A model generated the notes under the pieces. It was not told the DNA's origin. It saw only the letters and a list, made by a program, of their open reading frames with translations, and ran no database searches. The position numbers and the translations under genes are program-made. Shown piece by piece: positions 46,401 through 58,803 of a DNA stretch of 64,000 bases (position 1 is the stretch's first letter; each line of letters starts with the position of its first letter). The DNA comes from Aaosphaeria pasadenensis (lineage: Eukaryota; Ascomycota; Dothideomycetes; Pleosporales). The stretch spans positions 992,001-1,056,000 of the forward strand of contig JAKLMB010000003.1 of assembly GCA_022813625.1 (NCBI GenBank), given 5' to 3'.

Positions 46401-46950
46401 ACGCAGTACTGGAAGATAACTACTCCGTACATACAGTACACTTCCAATACCGATGACCTAGTTCGACAAGACAAGAAAAGCCACCACAGTGCCCAGCGAG
46501 ACCGAAGACCTTCAAGCATGCGCTGCCACGCAATGCCCTCCGACCAAACTTTACCCCCTCGAGTAGGTCCTCGAATGAACACGATAAGATTGACAGGAAA
46601 TTCGCTTGTGGAGGTGTATCTACACTGGTGATCTCTGCAAGCCTTCCACACTGTCTGCGCCGATTCATCCGCTCTGTTTTACCCTCCTCGCGACCATTGC
46701 AGGAATCACCTGATCTCTCCTACAACAGGAGCAAGGCTTCCTTGCCCTCTTCCATCTCGCCGATGACGAAACCAAAGGAGAGATACGGGTCTTCCTTGTC
46801 TCATCCGATCCACCGCCAGTTCATTCATATGGGTCGAGGGGATGGGAGGGTACGGCGGCGGTTGAATCCCTCAAGCGGGGCCGTAACTACCCCATCGTGC
46901 TCTGGTGTGCAAGATGAATACTCCGCACGGCGGCGCTACAATGGCGACAC

Positions 46951-46968
46951 GAGAGAGAGAGAGAGAGG
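46951..46968 (+). repeat. (GA)n microsatellite
   Basis: About eight to nine GA units in non-coding DNA. Confidence 0.85.
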
Positions 46969-49900
46969 TCTCCACTATTACCTCGTATTTCTACAAAGTA
47001 GACTAAGCTATCGCCATGTAGCCGGTCTCATACCATCATACACGGAGAGAGCCGTTTGAATCCCAGCAATGCTCTTTATTTTTCTGCTCTTACGAGTATT
47101 TAGTCATATTGAATACTCAACTTAGATACTCCGTACCTATAATTAATCAATGAATTAAAAGTCTCCTGAGCGCACGAACGAGGGAGAAGTCCATGCCGAA
47201 GTAAAAAGAAACAGGTACAGTGTACTTACTGCACGCTACTGCTAACTACTGTAGTACTGTACAAGTGCCTACATAGAGCGTTAACGAGTAGTACTCGTAG
47301 GATTATTGATGCCTTCGTTCAACGACTAAATTGACCAGATACTATATACGGTAGAGATTAGATCCCTTGTATATTTCCAATAGACTAGTCCCATCTAGGG
47401 CGACGGGATAGTCCATGGATCTGTATTGATTGGCTGATTGACCAACCACGTTCTTTACAAGTCGAGACTAGCTTATCTTTTTGGCCTTCCCAATCCGGTT
47501 AAGGCGATAAACTTTCCGAGGCGGGAGCCGTTGCCTCTAAAGAGAGCAACAAAAATCCACTTCCACCCTCTCCCATCCCAACTCCAGTTACTCCCGCTCC
47601 CACTTGCTTTCAAGCCCCGCCGCGCCCATCGCGTCCATCGTGCCCATCGCCATCGTTCACGGAGGCACGTTTGTTGAAGGCGGCTCTTGGGTCGAAGTCT
47701 GAGCGCAAAGATCGTCGTTCGTACAGATTATTCCCCAACAATCGATTTGTCAATAATGAATACCATCCCATCCTATCCTATGTATCTCTGTCGATCACGG
47801 CCAGACCTCGTATTCCTGTGGTAAACTGTACACAGTACATGCTTTCTCCAGCAAATGACGATATTTTTGCTGCTTCATTCATGGCATTGACTAATCACCT
47901 TTCTCCAATTAGACATGGAATTCTCTACCTTTTTCTAGTTATTGCTCCTTTTTGATCTTGTTTCCTCTCTTTTCAAATCAGATCCCCGGAACCCATTTCA
48001 TAGTCTTGCCGTGTCCCGGCTTGCCGGACTTTAATCTCTGTAACTACAACACCCCATCATCAAGTGGAGTGGGGAATATAACCTGGATCTGTAACCAACA
48101 GTGGATACATTCCAACATCTTCCCAATAACTTGAGGCTCGGACACGGAAAGGAGTTACATGAATTCATTTGAAACGTGGTGTTGCAATTACTTCATTGTA
48201 CATGCCCATACCTACATTGGGCCATCTTTCTGCACCGAAAAATGGTGTGGCTTCGAACGTGCCCCCCAGCGCACCCAACTGTATGAACGATTGCCGATCA
48301 AGATACCTGACTCACACTTCTCTCTTCTTCCCCTCACATGTATCTGTCTGTGTGTCCGCAACCACTCGTTCAATTCGTATATGCGCACAATCATCATAGT
48401 TAGCTGTTCTATTATCCTCGCTCTCGTAAACGTTCATACAGCTACTTGGATTGCAGATCTTTTCCAGTCCAGTGCTCTTTCTATTCTCTTTGTGTCTCTT
48501 TGCATCTGTCGTTTAAGCCACGTTGGCTGTGTGTATTCTCTGGTTCGCTCTGTGCCGTCGAATCCGGACGGGAAGGGCATGAGAATTGATTCAATGGAAC
48601 ATGGACGGGAAGGCACAATCGATGACGTGCATTTTCGACTGGATGAGAGCTGAGGAAGAAGAAAAAGAAAAAGGATTCTGGTAGTTTCTTCAATTGCATA
48701 TACGAGTTTTGTGTTCTGTTTTAAAAGGAAATGTGTTTTGGGAGCGTAGGTGAGAGCACGTGTTTCGCAAGTTGACCTGATAGGTACGTACCCTCTCCAC
48801 TGACTTCTAGGTGATCATCTTGCTCTCTTACTCTTTAGAATCTCTCTGTAGCCGTGTTAACAGATTTTCCCCATCTCTCTCTCGTGAAATAATTGCTATC
48901 GTCATCGCGAATGCGTTGAGGATACGCATTAGCGAAAAGTCCCTGCAGGAGCAAAGAACAGGTTTTTGATGATAATGTTGTTGGGTGGCAAGCCGCGGTA
49001 CGATACGAGGTTCATTGAGGTTTTGACGCCTGTAACCACCCCCACCCACACCGCCCACAAATACGAACGGAACCGCATATCGCGTTTAAGGGAACTACAA
49101 CAAAAGAAAATAAACGCGGTAAGGTAAGATATACCTGGGAAAGGGAAAAAGCAAGATGAGAAATATTGTTTGTTTTGTGTGTTTGTTTTCATGTATGGAT
49201 GTATGTGCGTACATGTATATACGGGTAGGGCTGACTGCGAGCTATCGATGGATGTTGTGTAACGGTACGGTTCATGCGACTGCGTGTTCAACGGCTCGAA
49301 ATATGTGGGATACTGCAGAGGGCTTGTACTCAAAATGCCCAATTCTGTGTATTTGCATATGCACATGTTTTATGAGAGAATGTTTCCTACAATCAGATGG
49401 TAAGATTCAAGTCAAGGACAGTTTAATTGGATATTATGCTTGTATGAAGAATACTGTGAACGGATAGTTTTATTCTGAAGCACCACCGCTATCAATGGTC
49501 AATATCTGGGTCCTCGTTGATTATGTTCCTTTGTGACAAGCTCAGCCAGTCCGATCATTCACCTTATTATATCTGGTCGATTGCTACTTTACCTTCATCT
49601 TTCCTCGTTGCATAGGCTAACAGATGAAAGATGCGTGGATGCTGCGGGATAAATACTTCATGGGAAGTAGCCTAATAGTAATGATAATAGGGTATCAGAT
49701 TAATTATTCACCCTACATGGAACGAATGAAGAAGAAGCCCTGTAGATAACCCATTTAGGTATCCAGTGTTATGGAACTCCCATACATCAATCAAATACTT
49801 TTGTTAAAGCGCATCAAAAGAACAAGCTTATCCTAATTATGGATGAGGTAAAAGAATGATTGGTCATTACCATTTCCATATTAGCTCTCTATACAGCCTC

Positions 49901-52900
49901 GAATTTGTATCGCTGATATTGCCAGCCTCTTTTGATACCCTACAAGGCTGATTTTGAGCGCGGAAATCAAATGCAATGACTCGATCACATCCGATACCTC
50001 AGCCTCATTCTATTTGCAGAGGATGTAGACTATCTCTAGCATATAAGGCTGTATACCACACTGTATGAAACATCACTGTGAGATCTCCGAGCTAGTGTAG
50101 CAATTGCATCTGACTGTGCCACATGATCACGTATGTGTGCACCTGTAGCCGCTTGGGCGAAGTTCGAAACTAGGCACAAGCGTACATACACCATCCAGCT
50201 CTCTGTTTAGTGGTGGGCTACTATCCTGCTTCGCCTCACCTTGGTGATTATCGCTGCATTAGAGCGAGAAGGAAGCATACAGACACAGTTTTGGGTCTGT
50301 CTGTCGGGGAGGGGAAGTCAATTATTGCCGGATTAGGCACGAATGTAGCTCTCGTAGTGCCTGTTTTGGGGCGGGAGGAACGGGGTAAGCGAGAGATGTA
50401 GACGATAGGCGATTAAGCTAGCCACGCTTGGAGGACTATGAGCACATTCGGGCTATGCCTACGATTGGAAGACTTCTCGAGATTTTGACCAATTCGAGAT
50501 GACTGATCGTCCTATTATGAAGATCAGGGTGCGCTGACTTCGGGCATGCTAACTATAGCTTTGCTGCGTAAGATAGATCCAATCTCGGCTTCATCCGTCG
50601 CAGACTGGAGAAGAGAGCCTTTGCGAAAGTCGGAAGCTCCAGTGTAATCGTCAATCATACAGCTGTCAATTCCAACTGCCCTTCTGGAAAATGGTGTATA
50701 TGTCGTGTAACTAATTGTTCACGAGGACCCTTCTTTTGTGTCGGTGGGGTAATTAGCTGATGACTGCCTCTACCGTTTGTAGTACAAAGGGTCCTGCATT
50801 GCCGTGTTTCTCGCTTTCTAAACACACCGTATTGCCACATGTGAGCTCGAGGCAGGCATAAGAGCGAGGAAACTCGCAAGAATGCTGCATATGGTATTGA
50901 TTTGCAAGGGTCTGTTGACGCTGGAACTGGGCTTACACTGGGGCCCTATCGTGCACCCTTGTCATCTCCAACCCTCGTCCAGTCCGCATGCCTCAGAATT
51001 CAGGGCTCACTCCGCCATTGTGGGATCCCTCGTCCATCCATACAGCGTACTGCATGCATCGGAGGTGAGCTGAAACTGTGAGCTCCACCTGAATTCGGAA
51101 CGGATCCGCGCTTGTTCACGTTTCCACGCTGGCACCACAGCCTGTCGAAAGCGTGTAAATTGGTGTAAGCAAGCCCTAAGAAGCCATGTACGACACCAGT
51201 AACTCGTCTTCACCGTAGGAACAGCCTCCGAGCTTGTGCGAGCCAGGACTTGCATGTCGGAGGTCAGACTTGCCCTGCATTTTCTACTGCTTACATCCCC
51301 AGTTTTCCCACCCTGAAAATGGCGGTCGCGGGCGTTCCACTGTTAGACGATAAACCTGTACTCGGTGTACCAGTGCCCGAAACAAAAGCCTCTCAGCCTT
51401 ATTGGGCTCAACAATCAGCACCTCACCAAATTGAGTAGTGGGGTCGCTGCAATCTTGAATGGAGTAACTGGAAGTTCCTCTCTTTTTCGCGGTATCGGAG
51501 GTGGAGTCCATGCCAGGTCAGAGGCGGGGCCGCCTTCGTCCTCGTGGTCCTTCATGCAAATAGTGACATAGCCAGTAAGCAGGCAGCAATAGACCCTGAA
51601 AACACCGACTTCATGTGGTCTCCACTGGTCCTCTGTGGTAGATCCGTGGGTCAATCTAACAAAACATAACAAATGAGGATGCCCATATTTGCATGAGTAG
51701 CCTTTCACAGAAGAGCCCAGAAAACTGATTCGCGCCGATCCCATGAAAGCTACACTCGCTACCATTCACTACCCGTCTCTGTGCATAACGGTATCTGCCA
51801 ATGTCAATAAACGTTCGCGCTGGGATATGAAACTCGGGAATCTCAGCAGGTCGGAAGGTCATTACTCGGTGGAATAACGATAAAAGTTACGCACCTATGC
51901 AACGAAGTGATGTGCATGACTTTAACCGTTTTAGTGCTGATATCCAGGGTGTGCCAGCCTATATGCAGGGTGGCCGTCGTTCGTCGTGCGTCGAGCGTCG
52001 TTCGTCATCACCATGTGGACAGGTAAGCTCACCAAGCGAAGATCGGAGGCCTTGACCACGGCGCTGTGATCCTCCTATGGAAACGGTCGTCTTGAATTAA
52101 TGATACACCTACGTAGGTGTACATACAAAGGATCTAACCGGGCGGGGTAAGTGGAAGCAAGCAAGCATTCATGGCTTGAGGGCCGATGCGGCTGTGGCTA
52201 CTGGAGGCCTAAAGGGATCTCGGGCGCCTGATGACGGAACGGGGGTAGTCATGCCGCCAGTGGCCTCGGAGGCCCATCTGTGGAGAAGTGGCGGCCTTCG
52301 GAGGTCGGAGGTGTAAGCAGAGAACGCAAGGAAGGATTGGAAGAGGAGGGACCGAAGGATTTCGTACCATGCTTTTACGTATGGGATTAGATGAGTGGCG
52401 GCAGCATGCCCTCTAACATGAGAACCTGAACTGTTATGTTGTGGATGGCGTTTGCAGGGTTTTGTGTGGGACAGTAACGATATAGGGTTCTGCATCATTT
52501 CAGGATATGCCATTTTGTCTGCAGGGTCTACCTGGGATCAGCTTCACTTGCGGCAGTCTGGTCGTAGTGGTTGGTATCTACTCGGTGTAGATCCGAAGGC
52601 AGATAGAGGTGAAGATCCAAAGGTGTAGAAGCTAGGGTTGTGTTGGGTTTGGATTCCATCATCTTTAGATGCATATTTGAGGCATGGATTGATGCTTGAA
52701 GTTGGCAGTTGGGAGGAGGAAGGGTACCCACTCACGTGTCCGCCACCCATGAATATTTCAGCTGCAAACAGTATTCCGTAAGTAACCGTAACATAACCTT
52801 CATTGTTACAGAACGGTTATGTTACGGCAATACATCAGTGAGCGAGTCGGGTGGCTTCCATAGATTAATCAATAGGCTGATGTGTCTCGGTGGACAATAA

Positions 52901-53995
52901 CCAATCACTCCGTAGGATGGAAGTCTTCTTTCAATCAAAGCATTGCTTCATAGAAAATCAGTCGCAGTGTTTTGAGTATCAAATGCCTGGATGGGGTGTC
53001 CCATCTGAAGTATCAACCTATAGTGCATTGCATCTGTCGTGAAGAGTATCTAACACAAGTCTTTGTCGGACCCTTTCCTTCTTCGTTGAGCTCTGAGATC
53101 AGGATAAACCTAACCATTTGTGACGAAGGACGGAGCTTCTTTAACGTCTCTACTCTTTTTGAACTTCCCACAATGAATCAGCAGCCGGATATGAGTGTAT
53201 GGCATTTGGATCAGGGCTTCATCGCGACTCGAATAGTCCAAGTGACTTAATACTTGCAGCACTAATACAACTCAAAACTATCCTTATACCAGAGCAGGTA
53301 CTCAACTATGATGCCAATCTGTTGCTGTGACGCGAGTCAGTTTTGACGTTAAGATCTTATAATGTTACTACGCTCGCAGAGCGTTTGACTTCAACGTCTA
53401 CGTTTGACTTTATTTCCCACGGATGCCATCACTAGTAGGCTGCATAGCATAGAGACTTAACGGCCAATTGTGATAGTACATCGAAGTCCGGACTGGAATA
53501 TCGTCTATCACATTAAGCCCATGGACCACGGCCATGTAGGCATAAAAAGGGAACGACGTCCCCACGAAAGGACTACAGGGAGATGGTAGTGTTAGATCAA
53601 AAGAAGAGATTAACTACAAAGAACAGACACAGTCTCAAAATCGACGCAAGGGGATATTGTGTTGTATGAAGTGTAGGAAACAGTTATGATTAATTGAAGA
53701 GGGAAAATGAATTATTAGAAAGTAATTCCAGCGGCTTCCAACTGCTTACGGGCTAGTGAACGCTGTCGAGTGGCTGGGTTCATCTAAAATGCCTAGCTGG
53801 GCGAATAGACAAAACATGAAATGATCTCTTACATGTGCCACGAATCATGGGGCATCACAAATATCAAAAAGAGAAGGAAGGGGACAGGCTGATGAAATAA
53901 GATGGAGATATTAATAAAAGATATATACATAAATGACCGGAAAAGTCCTTGTAATGGTGTAGAGATCTAATCAAAGAGAAGAAATTAATCTGCTA

Positions 53996-56900
53996 CTACA
54001 CAACAGAGTTCACTGTGGAGTGATTGGGAAGGCCCGGATCAGGAGCTTCGGCATCTACGTCTTCTGGCAAGAGGAACTCCTCGGGAATTGAGCCAACACC
54101 GTTTGTCAGTTCCTCTTCTGGAACCGGAGCCTCGTCCGAAACATCCTTGGGCCTGTTGCGATTGGCTTCCGATTCAGTGACGGCGATGCCAGGGTCTTCC
54201 ACTGGGCTGTACTCGACAGGCACTGAGATGGGAGCGGGCTGGCAGATTCCCAATTCCCTCACAGCCCGCCTCATGCTCTCTAGCCTGGCCTTTTCTGTGA
54301 CCACCATCTTCCTTGCTAGGTCTTTCAGGGCCTTCTTTCCCATTCCGACCCGGCCCTCCTGCCAACTTGCCAATTCGCTCGCGACTACCTGTTGAGTGTA
54401 TCTTAGTTCCCTTCCAAGGGTGGCCAGTTCCTCAGACGCTCGCTCCATCTTGTCTTGTGCATCCCGTTGCACTCGGCCTCTCGCGTCATCGAGGAGACCT
54501 AGCGGCCAACGGTCTGACCTACGGATGGACAGGTTATGCCGATCGACTGCTTTCTGCGTTGCTGACATGGAAGAAATGAGTGTGGAAGGTCGATTTAAAG
54601 CTACCAAGATAGCATTGATGGCGCCGGATATGGCATGCATGCTGTAGTAGAAGCCGGAGATCGGACTAGCCTCACTCTGTGTGAGAGTCTTCGTATATCG
54701 CGTCATCGCTGTCAGGTGCTTCTCAGGAAGGAAAGTGAGAGTGTGAATAGCGGTATCAGAGAGTCGTGAAGCTTCAGCTAGATCTGCGGCCGCCGAGCGG
54801 ATCTTATTCGTCCTTCGGAGGACCGATTTGGTGGCATGATGCACAGATCGCACCTGCTCCCGGGCATGTTGGACAAACAGCTCCACCTCACGAACATCGT
54901 AGAGAGGCGTGTACTCCTCCTTGATTCGCTCTTGCCTGATCTCGGCCTTCTGGGCCGACCGCTCCGCCAGCATCGAGGTGTCTATGTCTGGAACAAGGAA
55001 AAACTCCCACACCATCTCATGCGTCGAGAAAGTTGGATGTGTGAGTAAAATCTTGAGGAATGCATCTAGCCGAAGCTGAATATCTCGAAGGATGGAGCGT
55101 GAGGGCCTTGATGGGATTAAAAACGGAGAAGCCAAATTTGCGACCACAGGTAGCCATGATGCAGGATGTTCTTGGCCGAGCCATTTTGCGAGACTCTCAA
55201 AGTCTTGCAGTGACCGGCGGCATGTTGTCACGGTAATGGTAGAATTGCCGTTGGGTGCACCAGATTTTAGTACGAGACGGATGCTACCATCCTCGACAAA
55301 GAAGGACCGCACGACAGTAGTTGTTCGTCCGTCCGGGCCAGGTTCGTTCGAAAGTAAAACAAGGTCGTCTATGCGATTGCGTACATCGTCGTCCTTTGCA
55401 AGTTCGACCGCCGTCAGGCCTCGGACATCTTTCACCGAGAGATCCACCCTTGCATCTTGAAACAGCACTCGCACAAGATCTGTTCGTCCATACTTGCTAG
55501 CCACCATGAGAGGCGTGAAGTGTTTGTCGTTTGGTGCGTTGACATCGGAGTCGCATCGGTAAAGGAGCTTGACCGCGATGTGGGGATCATTGATGATATG
55601 CAAAAGCGTATTGCCTTTGTTGTCGATATGCTCGTCAAGGTGTAAGGGTTGGCCGTCGCCTTGTGCGTGTGTGGAAGCGAACAAGGCCCTGTCCACCATA
55701 TATCTATATTGATCATGATCGTATGATCTGCAAAGAGCAAACACAGGAGTCTGGCCATTTTTGTCCTTCAACGTCCAAGGTACGAGATGCCCGATGCGAT
55801 CTATGAGGTGTGGTTGGTTGAATAAGTAGTGAGCCATACACCTACCCTTCGCGTCCCGCCTGCTGAAGTACTCTTTAATCGCTTCATCGCTGGGGGCGTT
55901 CGTCAGGATATAATTGAGCAGGGTGTTAGTCGTCTTAGCATGAGCGTGCTGAATCGCTGCGCTTAAAAGAGTCGTTCCTTCGTTATTACAATCATCCAGA
56001 ACAAAGTCTAATGGATAGTAGTCTGTCAAATTGAGCAAGTAGTTCAGAGACTTGTCTTGCTTGTTCTCGATTGCCATCATCAACACCGATTCGCCGTCGC
56101 TGCCTTGGGTCTTGGAGAGTTTCTCAATTGAGGTATCGCCTTCAAGCTCGCTTCCACGAGAATCGATCGTTGTTCGGGATCTGAAGGAATAGCCTGAGGA
56201 ACTGGACATACTCCGTGTGTCCATGGAAACCCTCTTCTTCGCTTTTGCTTGATTTCCTAATGGCGGAGTGGCAGCTCGCTGGAATGGGAAAATGTGTGCA
56301 AGAGGACCGTCCTCTCCCTTGTGCTGTCGAAGGGAAGAGCCTCGGTGGCTTCGTTCAGGATAATCGTCACCATTGACGGTCGTGCCTTCAAAGCTAGACA
56401 GATCAGTAAGACTAGCTGCGAACCGAACAGGACGAGGATCCTGGTATTCTTCGATTTCGTCATCTGAATAGATAAACTCGTCTGCATGCCACGACCTTTC
56501 TGGCTCCAGCACACCCTGAATAGTTTCCACATCTCCAGACTTTGTGGCTTGCCACAGTTTTCTGTTTCTCCGGCTTGCCTTGCGCAGCCCACCGGAATCT
56601 GTGGCTAGATAAGAGAGTACGGCTTCAAATGTACTGAGAGCGTAGCCCATTTCACCGCTTTCAACATCATCAATAAAGATGAAATGTCGCATGTAAGACA
56701 GTCGTGCTTGAAGATGCCTAACAGGGGATCTTATCACCACGATAAGCAGTAAAGACACGAGCGTGTCCGCGTTGATAGTGAGTAGATGATCCTGTTTTTC
56801 CGAATATGCTTCACCATTCGAACCAATTCTTTTATTCGCGACTGCCTCCGCACTCATGTCAGGCATCGTGATATGTTTTTGGACGGAGAGTATAATCTCG

Positions 56901-58219
56901 AGCATCTCTTGCGGGCTTCCGGCAACTCCCATCTTCTTGAAAACATCGACTGCTCGAGAGAGACGAATGGCCAACTCTTGTTTGCCTCGACGTCCATTGC
57001 CGATGTCAATCCCAACTTGCGAAATATCAATATCCAACATCTGTCGCATACGACTTTCGAGCTCCATATCGTCATGGCGCCGTATTGAGCATACTCTAGG
57101 GAATAGTATTGCATGGTGGACTTGCTCGGTGATGTATCGCTCGATCATACGTTCAACTATAGGCCCAGTTAAATCGGTCGTCGCGCCGAGCAGCGAAAGC
57201 TGCTGTTTGTCAACCATCTGGAAAAGGTCAATCGCTGCAGTCACGGCAGTCTCCAGGGACCTTCTCATCATGTCCTCTTCATCTCCAATCTCGAGTGCGG
57301 ATATGTATCCATTGGGGCCTTGCGACATGCTGCTGTGTAGCGAATGGGGTACGCTTTCTCCAGAAGAGACCGATCCACGTCTCCGCGAACTCAGTGATGA
57401 CCTCGTGGAACTCTGAGATGGCGTAGGCGGTAAAGGCTTTTCAAGCTCCTTTGCGAATTCTTTGAACAGCCTTTCCAATCCCGGATGCATCTGCCTCGCG
57501 ATCATAGGGAAATGGTTCAACAAGTCTCCAAATGATTTTATATCCTTCTTCCGGGGCATCGCTGCACTGGATCCGATCGAAGAGCCCGCTGCGGCTTGTG
57601 CTTGTTGTCCATTGCCATTCTTCACTGGTAACGACGCAGGTATGATTGGTGCCGCCTCATAGGCGCCTATCAACGGTCGCGAAATGTAGTAAACGAGCCA
57701 GGGTTGAGCATCGAATGCATCAGGGTAGAAGATGGTGTCATTCAGTAATTGCGCTTGGTTCAATGACTTGAAGCCTGTCTTGTGTTAGAAACGATCGAGT
57801 ACCAGTAAGTGCGGCGCCACATGCCTTTATTACTGTAGACAAATGCATCCTTGATTATCACCGTTCGCCCATTCGCAGTAGAGTACTGCTTGGCTTTGCC
57901 TCGACTTTCGCGGAAGGTGGCTCCATCCTTCACATGATTGTTCGGTCCCACGCCGCCAGGTACTCGAAGAACATGGCTGGCCAGAAACTCCTCAGACCCG
58001 CTCAGGTCGGCATACGAAGCATTGGTATCGCGATCTCGGGAAGTGAGGAGGACTTCGGTGGTGGGTACTAGCAGGACCTGTGCAGACAACAGTCAGTAGA
58101 TGCGACAAGCGTTATGCGATGTTTCAGGCTTATCGTACATGGTGGTGAACCGGAGAGCACTGGCTGGGGATTGTGCTCCGGAAGAAGGCCCGCAGGAAAG
58201 GATTGAGGACGGGCGGCAT
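53996..58219 (-). CDS. VPS9-domain / ankyrin / PX-like protein, probable Rab5-type GEF
   Basis: Three exons: 58219-58139, 58077-57825 and 57774-53996; 1370 aa. The start at 58219 gives MPPVLNPFLRAFFRSTIP and is phase-correct with exon 2. Intron 2 begins with GC (GCATGT) and ends in CTAAC...CAG; only this GC-AG splice joins YSNKG to FKSLNQAQLLND in frame. Domain order: an N-terminal conserved region; a Ser-rich linker (about 225-265); a VPS9 domain (about 330-505) with the core INADTLVSLLLIVVIRSP containing the expected Asp at 448; ankyrin-type repeats (about 675-895); a PX-like stretch (about 910-1045, ending WEFFLVPDID); then a coiled-coil tail. VPS9 domains activate Rab5/Ypt51-type GTPases on endosomes; ankyrin and PX parts suggest cargo or phosphoinositide binding. 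Related in plan to fungal VPS9-ankyrin proteins and, loosely, animal Varp. Role in endosome/vacuole traffic is inferred. Confidence 0.9.
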
Positions 58220-58803
58220 TCAAACGACATCGATGGTAAGTTGACGGGGGTATCAACGAACAAGGACCATGTGTCCTAATAATCTTGACCGGACGAGCCG
58301 GTGCGGAAGGCGAATCTCGAGTCGGTGGTACGTAGGTGCCTGATGAGGATGTTGGAAAGATTCCGAATGCGCAAAGCCGCGGAAGGACAGGTAGACGGAA
58401 GACGGAAGACGAAAGGCTGGATGATTGGAAGCGCTCGGAATCGCGACTGTGAAAAGCGGAATTACGGCTGAAGTGAATGAAATATAAATGGACAGAGGAC
58501 GGTGGATTATGCAGAAGCAAGGCGGCGGGTGGGCGTTGAGAAAGCTGAGAACCATCATCAGATTGGCTTGTGAACGTCAACGGACCCCTGTTCTGGGGTT
58601 TTCCGAAAGCGGAAAGGCGTCATTCTGGCCACGCGATGTCATCCCTCGGACGCTCACGGCCGTACGAGTACAGACAAACATGCCATATCCTTCAACAATT
58701 TCTTTAGGAATGTCGTATTGACCTAATTTGTATATATATATGAAGCTATTTATGACACAGTTCGACCGTTTATTCATGCATCGTCCAAACCACCATAACC
58801 CAC
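58220..58803. other. Promoter of the VPS9 gene / 3' flank of the FAD oxidase gene
   Basis: No gene seen. A long minus-strand frame (58580-58068) overlaps the true first exon but in another phase, and is Ser/Pro-rich leader sequence. Confidence 0.5.

Larger units (their letters stand above)
41145..53995. other. Very large non-coding stretch (12.9 kb)
   Basis: No gene I can support on either strand. Open frames up to 173 codons exist but are low-complexity or lack protein character. The stretch has several microsatellites (CTT near 41923, CAC near 42171, CA at 43384, GA at 46951) and at least three exact copies of TACGGAGTA or its complement (42246, 46421, 47127). Near copies lie at 43760 and 52907. 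The right end is the 3' flank of the VPS9 gene. Possible contents include long UTRs, non-coding RNA or distal regulatory DNA; I cannot show any of these. Confidence 0.5.

Noticed and set aside
48159..48653. 164-codon plus-strand frame with hydrophobic stretches
   Set aside because: Cys/Ser/Ile-rich by base composition, no signal of selection or splicing, no family.
31917..53995. Secondary-metabolite cluster around the AflR-type factor
   Set aside because: No polyketide synthase, peptide synthetase, P450 or tailoring gene could be found near it inside the window.
58068..58580. 170-codon minus-strand frame upstream of the VPS9 gene
   Set aside because: Overlaps the true first exon in a different phase; the phase-correct start is at 58219.
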